Of a stretch of DNA of 64,000 bases, positions 18,082 to 26,598 are shown in pieces. Origin of the DNA: Polyangiaceae bacterium (lineage in GTDB: Bacteria > Myxococcota_A > Polyangia > Polyangiales > Polyangiaceae); assembly GCA_013361525.1 (NCBI GenBank), contig JABFXY010000024.1:124001-188000 (forward strand), written 5' to 3'. Below the pieces are notes generated by a model. It saw only the letters and a program-made list of their open reading frames with translations. It was not told the origin of the DNA and did no database searches. The position numbers and the translations under genes were made by a program. Within the stretch, counting starts at the first letter, position 1, and every line of letters starts with the position of its first letter.

Positions 18082-18750
18082 GTGACCCTACGGCCGAGTC
18101 TCGCGTCGATCGCAGCCTTGCTCGTCGCATGCAGCAAGCCCGAGCCGATCGCGCCTATCGAATCGCCCCGGCCTTCGTCCTCGACACTCGAGCCGGCCCC
18201 GGTCGAGCCTACGACCGCGGTCGCGCCGTCCAGCCCAAACGCACCGCCAACGTTCACGGTCTGTGATTGCGACGGCAAATGCGAAGACACCGAGACTTTC
18301 CTCGCTCGCCTCACCGATGAGGACCTCTCGAAATGCGAGGCAGGTAAAGCCAAGCGGTCCGCGCGCGCATCGACAGGCGACTCGCCCCAGCCCGACCGCC
18401 AGCAGCGCGCACTCGACTGCTTCTTTCCGGGGTCCGGGACGCGCGTCCGTCGGTGCAACACCATCGCGCCGGACAACCGGCCAGACTTCGACGCCTACCT
18501 ACGCAACGCGACCAGTATTCCCCGCAGGTGCTTCGACGTGGCGACCGCGCGCGGTCTCGAGCCGTGGGGAATGACCGAGATCAATTTTCGACTCGGCAGC
18601 GGCGGGTATGTCCAAGACATCCAGGTCGACGCGACCGATCCGGCCCTCTCCAAATGCATCGCCGAAGGCCTCGAGCGCGTCTCGTTCGCGACGTTTGCCG
18701 GCGACGTCACGCGCGTTCGTTATCGGCTCGTCGTCGATAAGCCTCGTTGA
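18082..18750 (+). CDS. Lipoprotein with AgmX-like C-terminal segment
   Basis: 222 residues from GTG 18082, chosen because it directly opens a lipoprotein signal (MTLRPSLASIAALLVAC, Cys17); the upstream extension is Arg-rich and lacks a signal. A Pro/Ser/Thr-rich linker follows (residues 18-55). There is then a Cys-containing segment (VCDCDGKCEDTETF) and a C-terminal domain of about 90 residues (RRCFDVATARGLEPWGMTEI, CIAEGLERVSFATF, VRYRLVV). That last region resembles the AgmX/TonB-C-like repeats in many myxobacterial lipoproteins. An outer-membrane or periplasmic scaffold role is possible; no catalytic residues are recognised. Confidence 0.7.
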   Translation: MTLRPSLASIAALLVACSKPEPIAPIESPRPSSSTLEPAPVEPTTAVAPSSPNAPPTFTVCDCDGKCEDTETFLARLTDEDLSKCEAGKAKRSARASTGDSPQPDRQQRALDCFFPGSGTRVRRCNTIAPDNRPDFDAYLRNATSIPRRCFDVATARGLEPWGMTEINFRLGSGGYVQDIQVDATDPALSKCIAEGLERVSFATFAGDVTRVRYRLVVDKPR

Positions 18751-18810
18751 TTCAGAGCCCTCCGGCAGCCGCCGGAATACAGCCGTGACCCCGCGCGTAC
18801 CCGATGTCCC

Positions 18811-19557
18811 ATGCTGCACGCTCGCACCATCCTAGGCGCCGTGCTCATCGCGATGGTGACGATCCCCGTCGTCATCGTGGCCAGCAGCGGTCAGGCCGAG
18901 ACCGAATCACCCTCGAGCCCACGGGCGAAGGCTGCCGCGCGCAACGCTCGCGATCGTCTCGAGAAGACGCTCTCGAAACGCAATCTCTCGTTCGGCGACG
19001 AAGTATTCGTCCGCATCTTCAAAGAAGAAGCGGAGCTCGAGCTCTGGATGCGCGCCGATGATGAAGAAACGTTCCAGCTCTTCAAGACCTACCCTGTATG
19101 CGCAATGTCGGGCGCGCTCGGGCCGAAGGAAAAGGAAGGTGACGGGCAGGCCCCCGAGGGCTTCTATTTCGTCGGCCCGCAGGCGTTGAATCCGCAAAGC
19201 AAGTATCACCTGTCTTTCAACATCGGATACCCGAACGCCTACGACCGCTCTTTGGGACGCACCGGCAAGCTCATCATGGTGCACGGCGACTGCGTGTCGA
19301 TAGGTTGCTTCGCGATGACCGACGAGCGAATCGAGGAGATCTACTCGCTCGGCGAAGCGGCGCTCTCGAACGGGCAAAAGTTCTTCCGCGTTCACGTCTT
19401 CCCCTTCCGAATGACGAAGAAGAACATGAAGCGCCACGCGCGCTCGCCGTGGTCTACGTTCTGGGCGAACTTGAAGGACGGCTACGATTGGTTCGAGACC
19501 CGACACGTCCCGCCGGATGTCTCGGTCGACGACGGGAAATACGTCTTCGACCGGTGA
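18811..19557 (+). CDS. L,D-transpeptidase, YafK type
   Basis: 248 residues with an N-terminal membrane anchor or uncleaved signal (MLHARTILGAVLIAMVTIPV). The YkuD catalytic signature is HGDCVSIGCFAM, with His158 and the nucleophile Cys166. The upstream VCAMSGALGPKEKEGDGQAPEGFY matches the YafK-like subgroup. YkuD enzymes make 3-3 peptidoglycan crosslinks, attach lipoproteins to peptidoglycan or, for YafK (DpaA), cleave that bond. Which activity applies here is not determined. It starts 60 bp after the lipoprotein gene on the same strand. A second, longer YkuD protein is at 54094. Confidence 0.9.
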   Translation: MLHARTILGAVLIAMVTIPVVIVASSGQAETESPSSPRAKAAARNARDRLEKTLSKRNLSFGDEVFVRIFKEEAELELWMRADDEETFQLFKTYPVCAMSGALGPKEKEGDGQAPEGFYFVGPQALNPQSKYHLSFNIGYPNAYDRSLGRTGKLIMVHGDCVSIGCFAMTDERIEEIYSLGEAALSNGQKFFRVHVFPFRMTKKNMKRHARSPWSTFWANLKDGYDWFETRHVPPDVSVDDGKYVFDR

Positions 19558-19574
19558 CGAAGCGCAGGTGCGAA

Positions 19575-20003
19575 TTACGGCAAGAAGCCTTCGATGCGCT
19601 CTACATACCAGGCTGGAAAGCCGAGCCTCCGAGCGGGCCCTGAGATGCGCTCGACGTAGGCCTTTTCGGCAGGTCGCGGCGCCATCTCCGGGCAGATGTA
19701 CGTCATCGCCGGCCGCAAGGCCCCATTGTCCGTCTCGGCGAGGATAGCCTCGGGCAAATAGGTCTCACCCAATATGTCCTTCGCGTGGGCGTAGAGGCGG
19801 GATAGCTCGGCGTGCGTGGCGGTCGCCAGGATACCGTAAACGCAATCACGCGCGCTTCGAACGAGATTGGCACGTGGCGCGATCCGAATATCGAATCCCG
19901 GCAATCGCGCAACCTCGAGCGCCCCAGGAACGAGGTCGACTTCCTTCAATACGGCGACGTTGATGTACGAACCGTAGAAGAACACCCAAACGCGCGGTTC
20001 CAT
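19575..20003 (-). CDS. Gamma-glutamylcyclotransferase-like protein
   Basis: 142 residues. The start VWVFFYGSYINVAVLKEVDL carries the YGS substrate-loop motif of the GGCT/AIG2 fold, followed by FDIRIAPRANLVRS and CVYGILATATHAELSRLYAH. These enzymes cyclise gamma-glutamyl amines to 5-oxoproline. The acidic catalytic residue normally lies near the middle, in the LPEAILAET region; I cannot assign it with certainty. It is convergent with the L,D-transpeptidase gene, with a 17-bp gap. Confidence 0.72.
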   Translation of the reverse strand: MEPRVWVFFYGSYINVAVLKEVDLVPGALEVARLPGFDIRIAPRANLVRSARDCVYGILATATHAELSRLYAHAKDILGETYLPEAILAETDNGALRPAMTYICPEMAPRPAEKAYVERISGPARRLGFPAWYVERIEGFLP

Positions 20004-20052
20004 CGGTCACCCTCGCGGCGGAGGGTAGCGCGGAATTTCGACGGTCCCTAGT

Positions 20053-21426
20053 CTAGAGGCACGGCGTCCAGTAACGCCGGTCCGACCCCAGCTGCGCGAC
20101 CGGGTACACGAGCGTGAAGTCGAAACACATCTCGTCTTCGGAGCGTTCGCCGAAGCCGACCCATCGGCTGGTCGGGTTATCGTAGTTGCAATTGACGCGG
20201 AACGTATCTCCCGCGTTGACCTTGATCGGCTCGTCGTGGAGCGGCATTTCTTGATTGTCGAAGTCCCACGGATCGACCTTCACGACGGGGTCGACGGTGC
20301 CGTCCAGCCGGTGGAGCTCGGTGGTGAACTTGCTACCGAGCTGATGCATGTGCGGCCCGCTCGCCATGATGTTGAGGTCCGTCGGCGCGGTCCAGCATCC
20401 GGAGGTGCTGACATCCTTCGCATACGGTGGAATGCTGATCGCAATGGTGCCGAGCCACAGAATGCCTGCTTGCTGGGGTCGCGGCTCGTCGCTCGTGCAG
20501 AAAGCGACGCCGGTCTTGTCCGCCACGTCGGTCAGGCCGGCGGCGTTCCAATAGTGGACTTGCATGAACATCCACTGCCCCGGATTGGGGAGCTCGAGGC
20601 CCACGTCGTCGGGCATGACGATGTTCTGCGGCGCTGTCGGCTGAAAGCCCGCGACGAATTGGCTGTCCAGCGGCATCACCTCGCACGGGAAGACGCCCTC
20701 GTGCTCGAGCGGCTGAGACGTCGTGTAGAGAATGACGTGGTGGATGACGCGCTCGTCCCCGAGGATCGGCGCGATCGCGGTGCCTTCCGTTTGCGCGTCC
20801 CAAGGGACCTGGAACCCAAAACAGTAATAGGAGTTGACCGCGTCCGGCGGCAGCTCGAACGGCGCGTCGACGTTGCCGGGCGCGTGGGATGTGAAGACGT
20901 GGCTCGGCTCGCAATCGAGCGCGTCGATACCCCACGGCTCCTCCTCTTCCGGATCGACCACGCCGCAGGCCTCGTCGCTTCGGGGAGCTCCCTGGCCGAG
21001 CCACTCGCCGAGCGCCGCGCGCTCTTCGGTCGTGAGCGCCTCGCTTCCGCCCGGCGGCATCGGCTTTTCGGTGTCGGCGATCCGTTGCAGAGCGAGCTCG
21101 AAGACCTGCAGGTCGGGCTCGCTCACCGCCTTTGCTTGAAGGTCGTCCCACGTGACCAGCGGCATCGGCGCTCCGCCGATCGGGCTATTGCCGTGACAGT
21201 TCTGGCACCGCTTCTGGAGTGTTTCGTCGACGTCACACGGGATGCCGGTGCTCTCACCGCCGTGTACCGGGGCGCCGCCGCCCCCGGCGTCGCTTCCGCC
21301 GCCGCCGTCGCCGCTGCTGCCGGCGTCATCCAACGACCCCGCATCGCCGATGAGACCGCACCCCGTGAGCGCGGCGCCGAGCGTGAGCGAACCGAGGAGC
21401 GCGGCCGTTGCCAGTCGAAGTGCCAT
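20053..21426 (-). CDS. Cytochrome c/copper type II monooxygenase-like lipoprotein
   Basis: 457 residues from ATG 21426, chosen because it opens a lipoprotein signal (ALLGSLTLGAALTGC, Cys23). A Gly/Ser/Asp-rich linker leads to one c-type heme site (Cys74, Cys77, His78 in RCQNCHGN) with a candidate axial Met in EKPMPPGG. Residues about 140-455 resemble the copper type II ascorbate-dependent monooxygenase (PHM/DBH) fold: the His pair in VIHHVILYTT, then MQVHYWN and the HxH pair in SGPHMHQLGSKFT. The heme could deliver electrons to the copper centre in place of ascorbate. The physiological substrate is unknown. The upstream leader shares two elements with the CHAP lipoprotein gene. Confidence 0.8.
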   Translation of the reverse strand: MALRLATAALLGSLTLGAALTGCGLIGDAGSLDDAGSSGDGGGGSDAGGGGAPVHGGESTGIPCDVDETLQKRCQNCHGNSPIGGAPMPLVTWDDLQAKAVSEPDLQVFELALQRIADTEKPMPPGGSEALTTEERAALGEWLGQGAPRSDEACGVVDPEEEEPWGIDALDCEPSHVFTSHAPGNVDAPFELPPDAVNSYYCFGFQVPWDAQTEGTAIAPILGDERVIHHVILYTTSQPLEHEGVFPCEVMPLDSQFVAGFQPTAPQNIVMPDDVGLELPNPGQWMFMQVHYWNAAGLTDVADKTGVAFCTSDEPRPQQAGILWLGTIAISIPPYAKDVSTSGCWTAPTDLNIMASGPHMHQLGSKFTTELHRLDGTVDPVVKVDPWDFDNQEMPLHDEPIKVNAGDTFRVNCNYDNPTSRWVGFGERSEDEMCFDFTLVYPVAQLGSDRRYWTPCL

Positions 21427-21436
21427 GGGGGCGGCA

Positions 21437-21551
21437 CAGCAACAGCCGTTCCACTGAAGTCGACGCGAATCGCGGCGCTTTCCTGAGGAGGTGGAGGCTC
21501 GATCGGCTCCGCGGACATCGAGCCAGGGCGCGATGTGAAAACTCTGCACAT
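21437..21551 (-). promoter_or_regulatory. Bipartite conserved leader, copy 2
   Basis: The minus strand carries ATGTGCAGAGTTTTCAC at 21535-21551 and GTGGAACGGCTGTTGCTG at 21437-21454, ending 10 bp before the ATG at 21426. These match copy 1 at 8423-8519. The distal 17-mer is identical and the proximal 18-mer differs at two positions. The intervening sequence does not match, so this is not a recent whole-leader duplication. Confidence 0.5.
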
Positions 21552-21617
21552 GAAGCTCACGCGGGGCCCGCGCGCACCGGACGCGGATCCCGCGTGGCAC
21601 GAGGCTCGCACCCCATC

Positions 21618-21746
21618 ATGTCGCTGTACGCTGCCGACGTCGTTTATTACGATGTCGTCTTACCTCTTCAATTCGTCGGTACCGCCGACGTCCGCCGCAA
21701 TTTTCAGCGATGGTTCGACGAATATGAGAGAGCCATCTCGCTTGGA
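21618..21746 (+). pseudogene. Remnant of a SnoaL-like (NTF2-fold) protein
   Basis: A plus-strand frame reads 43 residues beginning MSLYAADVVYYDVVLPLQF and continuing VGTADVRRNFQRWFDEYE. That is the characteristic N-terminal third of SnoaL-like proteins (LYADDVVxxD...G.xxIRxxFxxWF). The frame upstream (SRVARGSHPI) and downstream (DAPERSSRPRRY) does not continue the fold and no complete protein exists. It lies in the 378-bp gap between the copper-oxygenase leader and the convergent methyltransferase gene. It is probably a truncated gene; intact SnoaL-like genes occur at 50672 and 51713. Confidence 0.6.
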
Positions 21747-21804
21747 GACGCGCCCGAGCGTTCTTCACGGCCGCGGCGATACCTGTCAATCCAGACGCGC
21801 GTTC

Positions 21805-22824
21805 TCACGTAACGGCAGCAACCGCGAAACCGCCCCAGGCGCGCTCCCCGGCGTCCTCGTCGCCCAGTGTCTGGTGCTCGACGAGTGAGAGCCCACATCC
21901 GTGAAGGAGCTCGCTCAAGCGCTCTTTCGAGGGCGGCGTGGCGTCGATACCGAACTTCAGCGGTTCGTTCGCGGCGCGGGTCGCCGCGCGCGCATATTTC
22001 CAATACAGCGACTTCGACTCGAGAGGCTCGGTCGTGAAATAGTCGAACGCAACCGCAGTGCCCTTCGGGAGCGCGGCAATTTTCTTCAGGGTGCTCTCGA
22101 TCGCTTCTTTGTCGAGGTACATGATGACGCCCTCCCAAATGAAAAGCGCCGGTTTCGTCCGGTCGAAGCCTGCTCGAAGGAGCTGGTCGAACCAGTCTTC
22201 GTTCTCGAAGTCGGCCGGCACGAACGTGACCCCGGTCGCGTCGATGCCCGCCCGCTCCAACGTGTCGCGTTTGACCTTTTGCGTCTCCGGCATATCCACC
22301 TCGAAGCGCTTGACCGGTGTGTCTTTCGGCAGCCTCAACGCGCGCGTGTCGAAACCCGCCCCGAGGATGACGAATTGCTGGACCTCCTTCGTGCGCCGCT
22401 CGACCACGTCGTCGAAAAACGGAACGCGGGCGGATGCTTCATATTTGGGCGGGATTGCGCCCTCGAACGGATAGCGGAATGCCTTCGGGACGTAGCCGCT
22501 CGCGCGATGCGCGAGCTGCATCGGACCGAGGGTCAGACGAAGCGCCAATGGGGACGTGCCTGGAAGCACCCTCATGAGGTGGTCGGAGGCCTCGTCTTGT
22601 CTCGTGCCCAGGTTGTGCTGGAACCACCGGGCCGACAGCGGCCCCTGCGCGGTCACCGATACGCCGGATTGCCGGGACGCAAAGGCCTTCGCGACCCACA
22701 GGCCGTACCCGACGACGGTGACGGGGAACAACAGCCCACTGACTGCATAGTAGATGCCCGCTGCCATCGAATCGCTTCGCGACGAATGATCATGCTCGTT
22801 CACGATGTCTTTCTCCTTTGCCAA
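21805..22824 (-). CDS. LCM-type (TIGR00027-like) class I SAM methyltransferase
   Basis: 339 residues. An N-terminal hydrophobic segment (about residues 22-45, IYYAVSGLLFPVTVVGYGLW) precedes the methyltransferase domain. SAM-binding motifs are FVILGAGFDTRALRL and FEVDMPETQKVKR, then FVPADFENEDW and LFIWEGVIMYL, typical of the leucine carboxyl methyltransferase/polyketide O-methyltransferase group. The acceptor is unknown. The first 25 bp overlap the 3' end of the GbsR-like regulator, so the two genes are translationally linked. Confidence 0.88.
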   Translation of the reverse strand: MAKEKDIVNEHDHSSRSDSMAAGIYYAVSGLLFPVTVVGYGLWVAKAFASRQSGVSVTAQGPLSARWFQHNLGTRQDEASDHLMRVLPGTSPLALRLTLGPMQLAHRASGYVPKAFRYPFEGAIPPKYEASARVPFFDDVVERRTKEVQQFVILGAGFDTRALRLPKDTPVKRFEVDMPETQKVKRDTLERAGIDATGVTFVPADFENEDWFDQLLRAGFDRTKPALFIWEGVIMYLDKEAIESTLKKIAALPKGTAVAFDYFTTEPLESKSLYWKYARAATRAANEPLKFGIDATPPSKERLSELLHGCGLSLVEHQTLGDEDAGERAWGGFAVAAVT

Positions 22825-23285
22825 CGTTGCAGTGCCGACTCCATCGACTCGCGCACGACCTCGTAAAACTCGGCCATCTCCTTGAGCCGCTCGCGCGCGG
22901 TCCGCGATGACGTCTTTCGTGCCTGCCCGCGCAGCAGATCGCCCATTGCGACCATCACCCGCCCCTGCTCGATGAGCAAACGCTCGTAGCTGTCGGACAC
23001 CTCGTAGAGGACGCGCCGACTGCCACGGACCGAATGGCGCCGGACCATGCGGTACGTCTCCAACGTTCGCGCGGCGACGCTCGCGCTGCTCTTGCTGACC
23101 TCGAGGTCGATGGCGAGCTGGTCGAGGGAGACCGGCTCGGCGCTCAGAACGAGGCGCCCGTAGATACGCGCAGCCGTTTGCGGCACTCCCCAGGGAACGA
23201 GGAGGCGGGCGACCTCCTCGATGAAGCGCCCGTCGGCTTCGGCGTTCTTATTCGGTACGTTCGGCACGAACCGAATATACCGCAC
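22800..23285 (-). CDS. GbsR/MarR-family transcriptional regulator
   Basis: 161 residues. A winged helix-turn-helix of the GbsR type spans about residues 30-95 (WGVPQTAARIYGRLVLSAEP, LDQLAIDLEVSKSSASVAAR, MVRRHSVRGSRRVLYEV). A C-terminal helical region (RERLKEMAEFYEVVRESMES) probably dimerises. The AARIYGRL...SKSSAS.AAR pattern is diagnostic of this subfamily, which controls osmolyte or drug genes in other bacteria. The overlap with the downstream methyltransferase suggests it regulates that operon. Start ATG 23285 is kept; an internal start is possible. Confidence 0.88.
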   Translation of the reverse strand: MRYIRFVPNVPNKNAEADGRFIEEVARLLVPWGVPQTAARIYGRLVLSAEPVSLDQLAIDLEVSKSSASVAARTLETYRMVRRHSVRGSRRVLYEVSDSYERLLIEQGRVMVAMGDLLRGQARKTSSRTARERLKEMAEFYEVVRESMESALQRWQRRKTS

Positions 23286-23368
23286 GTGACGGACGTGGCC
23301 ATCCGGTGCGCGCCGTCTTTACGTTTTCCTGACGCGGTTCGGTGCGATCGCCTGTGATTTGGCCAGGA

Positions 23369-25453
23369 TCAGCTTCGTTTCAGAGGCGACGCGAGCTTCC
23401 GGCCATGAGCGGCATTGGGTCGTGCGTCCGGACGGCGGCCAGGCTTGCGCGCCCGTGGGGCCCGACCGGGAAGCAGCTCGAACGAGCGAGGAGACGGTCG
23501 CAACGCCGGCGCACCGGCCGCGAGCTCCGCATAACGCTCACGCGAGACCTCCCGCGCCTCATTGACCAAGTGTGACCATATCCCCGCGTCGCGTGCCGCC
23601 GCGTTCGTCGCCCGCGCTACGTCGAAGCGAGCGGCACGCACGAGCGCGTGTCCGCCGAGCACCCGCCCCGGACGGCGCGCCGCGAGGTCTCGAAAGACCT
23701 GCGGGCCAAAGCGATCGTAATAGAGCAGTGTGTGCGCCGTGGAGACGGCACCGGCCCACGGGTACGTTCGCAATAGCCAGCCCTCGGAGAGATCGGCGAG
23801 CGCGTCGTCGATCTCTTCGCGGTCTTCCTCGCTTTTGCTGGGATTCGTCTCTTCGAAGAAGATGCCCAGCCCGAGCTCGTCACCACGCACTTGCCAGGTC
23901 TCGCGCAAGCCGAACGATTCGGGGCTCTGCGCGACGAGCGAGCCGTGGGTCAGACCGAACTCGCCCACGATGTAGACACCGAGGCCATCGCGGTGGTCGT
24001 CGAGAAACTCGAGGGTGCGAAGTGCTTCGTCGCGGGTTTCGGTCGGAAAATCCGTGAAGCACATGGCCTCGGCGGCGACGCCCGCGCCGGCGAGATTGTG
24101 AATCACGTCCGAGACGACCGCGACCGGCGGCCCCTTGTCGATGAGCGCCAACACGCGATCGTCGCCCGATTCGACGCCGAGCGCACACGCGATGGCCCCC
24201 GCGTCGGCGAGGACCTTTGCACGCTCCGGGGTCAGGTCCTTCTCCGGCTTGAGATCCGTCGCCCACCGCAGGTCGAGCTTGGCATCGAGCAGCGCGGTGG
24301 ACAGCTTGAGAAGCGTCTTGGGCGCGACCGAGTCTTGCGAGAAGTAGAACCTGCGCGTGCCGTGACGCTGTCGGAGCCCACGCAGGTGTTCGACCATCGC
24401 GCCGACGGGGCGCTCGCGGTATTTCGCGGTACCGACCTCTGCCAAGCCGTAATGGCAAAAGGTGCATTTACCCCAATAACACCCGCGGGTGGGGTCGTAC
24501 GGTAGGACCAACTCCGGGGAGAGATAGCGCTGTAGCGGGAGCCCTTCGAAATCGGGTGAAGGAAGCTTCGACAAATCCTCCATACCGTGCGCCGGTGTCC
24601 ATCGAGCGCCGAGCAGCTTGTCGCGTACGACGACGTTGGGGACGTTGCGCAACGAATCGCCCTGTTCGAGCGCGCGAACCAGCGAGAGGAGCGTGTGCTC
24701 GCCCTCGTAGACGACCGCCGAATCGAAAGGCCCGAGGGCGCGCGCCAGGCTGCGCCCGCTCAACCGAATGAGCATTTGGGTGATGCCCGGCCCCCCACAG
24801 GTCAGATGAACCCCGGGGAGCGCGGCGCGGAGCTGGTGTGCAAACGCATAAGCCGGTTGAAGCTGCCCCGGAAAACACACCGAGATGCCGATCGCCCGAG
24901 CCCCGGACGCCTTCACCTTCGGCACGAGGGTCTCGACCACGTAATCGAAGAACGGATTGCGCTCCTTCGTCGCTTCTTTGCGCGTGTCGTCGGGCGTCAG
25001 CAGCCCGAACGGCGTGCGATAGGCCGTGAAGTCGACGACCAGCGGATGATACGAGGCGGAGATCGCGCGGAGCGCCGACTCGATCGTCGCGACCGCGTCC
25101 GCATATCGGTCGGCATCGTAGAAGGCGACCGGGTCCCTCAGAATCGCCTTCGCTTCGAGGATCCCGCGCGGCGCGGCGTGCGCGTCCGCGAGCGCACCAA
25201 AGAGCGCTGCGTACTCGACCTGGGCCTCGTGCCCCGCCACCCGCGCGCTCTCGATCTCGGCGATACGCGCCTCGATTCGGTCGCGGGCAGCGTCGAGGAA
25301 GGTCGGCGTAAGGAGGTCGTCCCAGGCCTCGACGTTCGCGTCGATCGGCAGGACCGAGACGCCCGCTTCCCTCAAAAAACCCGTGAGCATGGGCACCGCG
25401 AGGTACGGAGCCGTGGGATCACAGGTGGGCGGGTACACGAGCGCGATGGTCAA
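23369..25453 (-). CDS. B12-binding domain radical SAM protein
   Basis: 694 residues from TTG 25453. This start is chosen because GAGGAGGAG lies just upstream and the protein then opens with the typical MTIALVYPPTCDPTAPYLAV; the longer frame adds 37 unlikely residues. Residues 1 to about 270 form a cobalamin-binding region (ARAIGISVCFPGQLQPAYAF, LTCGGPGITQ). The radical SAM core follows, with its cluster motif at Cys322, Cys327 and Cys330 (GCYWGKCTFCHYG). That is CX4CX2C rather than the common CX3CX2C. Downstream are YFSQDSV, LRWATDLKPE and ALGVESGDD, as in B12-rSAM enzymes. Family members perform C-methylation, ring contraction or other radical chemistry on natural products or peptides; the substrate here is unknown. 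It is divergent from the sulfite-oxidase-fold gene. Confidence 0.85.
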   Translation of the reverse strand: MTIALVYPPTCDPTAPYLAVPMLTGFLREAGVSVLPIDANVEAWDDLLTPTFLDAARDRIEARIAEIESARVAGHEAQVEYAALFGALADAHAAPRGILEAKAILRDPVAFYDADRYADAVATIESALRAISASYHPLVVDFTAYRTPFGLLTPDDTRKEATKERNPFFDYVVETLVPKVKASGARAIGISVCFPGQLQPAYAFAHQLRAALPGVHLTCGGPGITQMLIRLSGRSLARALGPFDSAVVYEGEHTLLSLVRALEQGDSLRNVPNVVVRDKLLGARWTPAHGMEDLSKLPSPDFEGLPLQRYLSPELVLPYDPTRGCYWGKCTFCHYGLAEVGTAKYRERPVGAMVEHLRGLRQRHGTRRFYFSQDSVAPKTLLKLSTALLDAKLDLRWATDLKPEKDLTPERAKVLADAGAIACALGVESGDDRVLALIDKGPPVAVVSDVIHNLAGAGVAAEAMCFTDFPTETRDEALRTLEFLDDHRDGLGVYIVGEFGLTHGSLVAQSPESFGLRETWQVRGDELGLGIFFEETNPSKSEEDREEIDDALADLSEGWLLRTYPWAGAVSTAHTLLYYDRFGPQVFRDLAARRPGRVLGGHALVRAARFDVARATNAAARDAGIWSHLVNEAREVSRERYAELAAGAPALRPSPRSFELLPGRAPRARKPGRRPDARPNAAHGRKLASPLKRS

Positions 25454-25575
25454 GACTCCTCCTCTCGGCATCGAGTGCGATGACGGCGACGGCTCGTACC
25501 ACGCCGGCGTGCCCGGTCGTAGCTGCTCGGAGCTGCAATCGATGCCGTGGCACGGCGCTGGCACCTCGACGTTTC

Positions 25576-26598
25576 ATGCGTTCGATGATCCGGCCCGAGC
25601 GCCGGGCGGCGAAGATGGATCCGGCGCGCGCCCTTCAGCGGTTCCCGTTGGCGCCTCCGAAGCTCGTGGATCGGTATACGCGCACCGAAGACGTCATCGT
25701 GCTGTGCCACCTCGGGGTCGCCCAGCTCACGCGACAGGCGTGGTCACTCAGCATCGACGGAGAGATCGAGCATCGCACGACGCTGTGCTTCGAGGACCTC
25801 GCACGTTATCCGAAGGTGCTCCTCGCGAGCGTCCACCAGTGCTGCGGCAGCCCTTTTGCCCCATTCGAGCCGACGCGACGGATCACCAACGTGACCTGGG
25901 CCGGTGCTCGCCTGATCGACGTGCTCGCCGACGCGCGCCCTACCCGTACCGCCCGTTATGTGTGGTCGTACGGCGCCGATTCAGGTGAATTCAGCGGCGT
26001 GTCGGTCAATGGATATTGCAAAGATCTCCCCCTCGAGCGCGCGGGCCGCGATGTGCTGCTCGCCTACGAGATGAATGGCGAGCCATTGCGCCCGGAGCAC
26101 GGCTTTCCAGTCCGGCTCGTGGTGCCCGGGTTTTATGGAACCAACAGCGTGAAGTGGCTCGTTCGGATGACGCTCGCCCCCGACCGTGCGCGCGGGCCGT
26201 TCACGACGCGCTGGTACAACGACCCGGTGCTCGATGCGTCGGGCGAGGAGACGGGCGACGTCGCACCCGTCTGGTCCATCGCGCCCGAATCCGTGATTGT
26301 CAGTCCGGCATCACGGGAGGCCGTTTCCCTAGGCGTCGAGCGAGAGATCTGGGGTTGGGCCTGGGCCGAGGAAAGCGTGAGCCGCGTCGAGGTGTACACG
26401 AGCGACGACGACGCGTGGCGTCCGGCAGAGCTCGAGCCGCCGCGCGGGCACGAGTGGCAACGATTCTCCGTCCCGTTCAAGCCCGGGCATCGCGGCCCGA
26501 TGTTCCTCGCTGCGCGCGCGACCACGGCGAGTGGTCAGCGCCAACCTCGCGCTGGGCGAAGGAATGCGATTCACGGCGTGGCAGTGATGGTCGTTTGA
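25576..26598 (+). CDS. Sulfite-oxidase-fold molybdopterin oxidoreductase
   Basis: About 340 residues from ATG 25576 (ATG 25585 is equally possible; no clear Shine-Dalgarno). The N-terminal two-thirds is the oxidoreductase molybdopterin domain: SLSIDGEIEH, FEDLARYPKV, then a Cys pair HQCCGSPF at the position of the Mo-coordinating Cys, WAGARLIDVL, GVSVNGYCKDLPLE and the LVVPGFYGTNSVKWL signature. The C-terminal quarter is the Mo-co dimerisation domain (REIWGWAWAEESVSRVEVYT to NAIHGVAVMVV). There is no Tat signal, so it is probably cytoplasmic unless the real start lies upstream. The natural substrate may be sulfite or another oxyanion or thiol. Its last 28 bp overlap the convergent zinc-ribbon gene. 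Confidence 0.82.
   Translation: MRSMIRPERRAAKMDPARALQRFPLAPPKLVDRYTRTEDVIVLCHLGVAQLTRQAWSLSIDGEIEHRTTLCFEDLARYPKVLLASVHQCCGSPFAPFEPTRRITNVTWAGARLIDVLADARPTRTARYVWSYGADSGEFSGVSVNGYCKDLPLERAGRDVLLAYEMNGEPLRPEHGFPVRLVVPGFYGTNSVKWLVRMTLAPDRARGPFTTRWYNDPVLDASGEETGDVAPVWSIAPESVIVSPASREAVSLGVEREIWGWAWAEESVSRVEVYTSDDDAWRPAELEPPRGHEWQRFSVPFKPGHRGPMFLAARATTASGQRQPRAGRRNAIHGVAVMVV

Noticed and set aside
17463..18266. 267-codon plus-strand frame in the gene-free stretch
   Set aside because: Arg/Ser/Pro-rich and overlapping a hairpin and a lipoprotein gene; no domain or start support.
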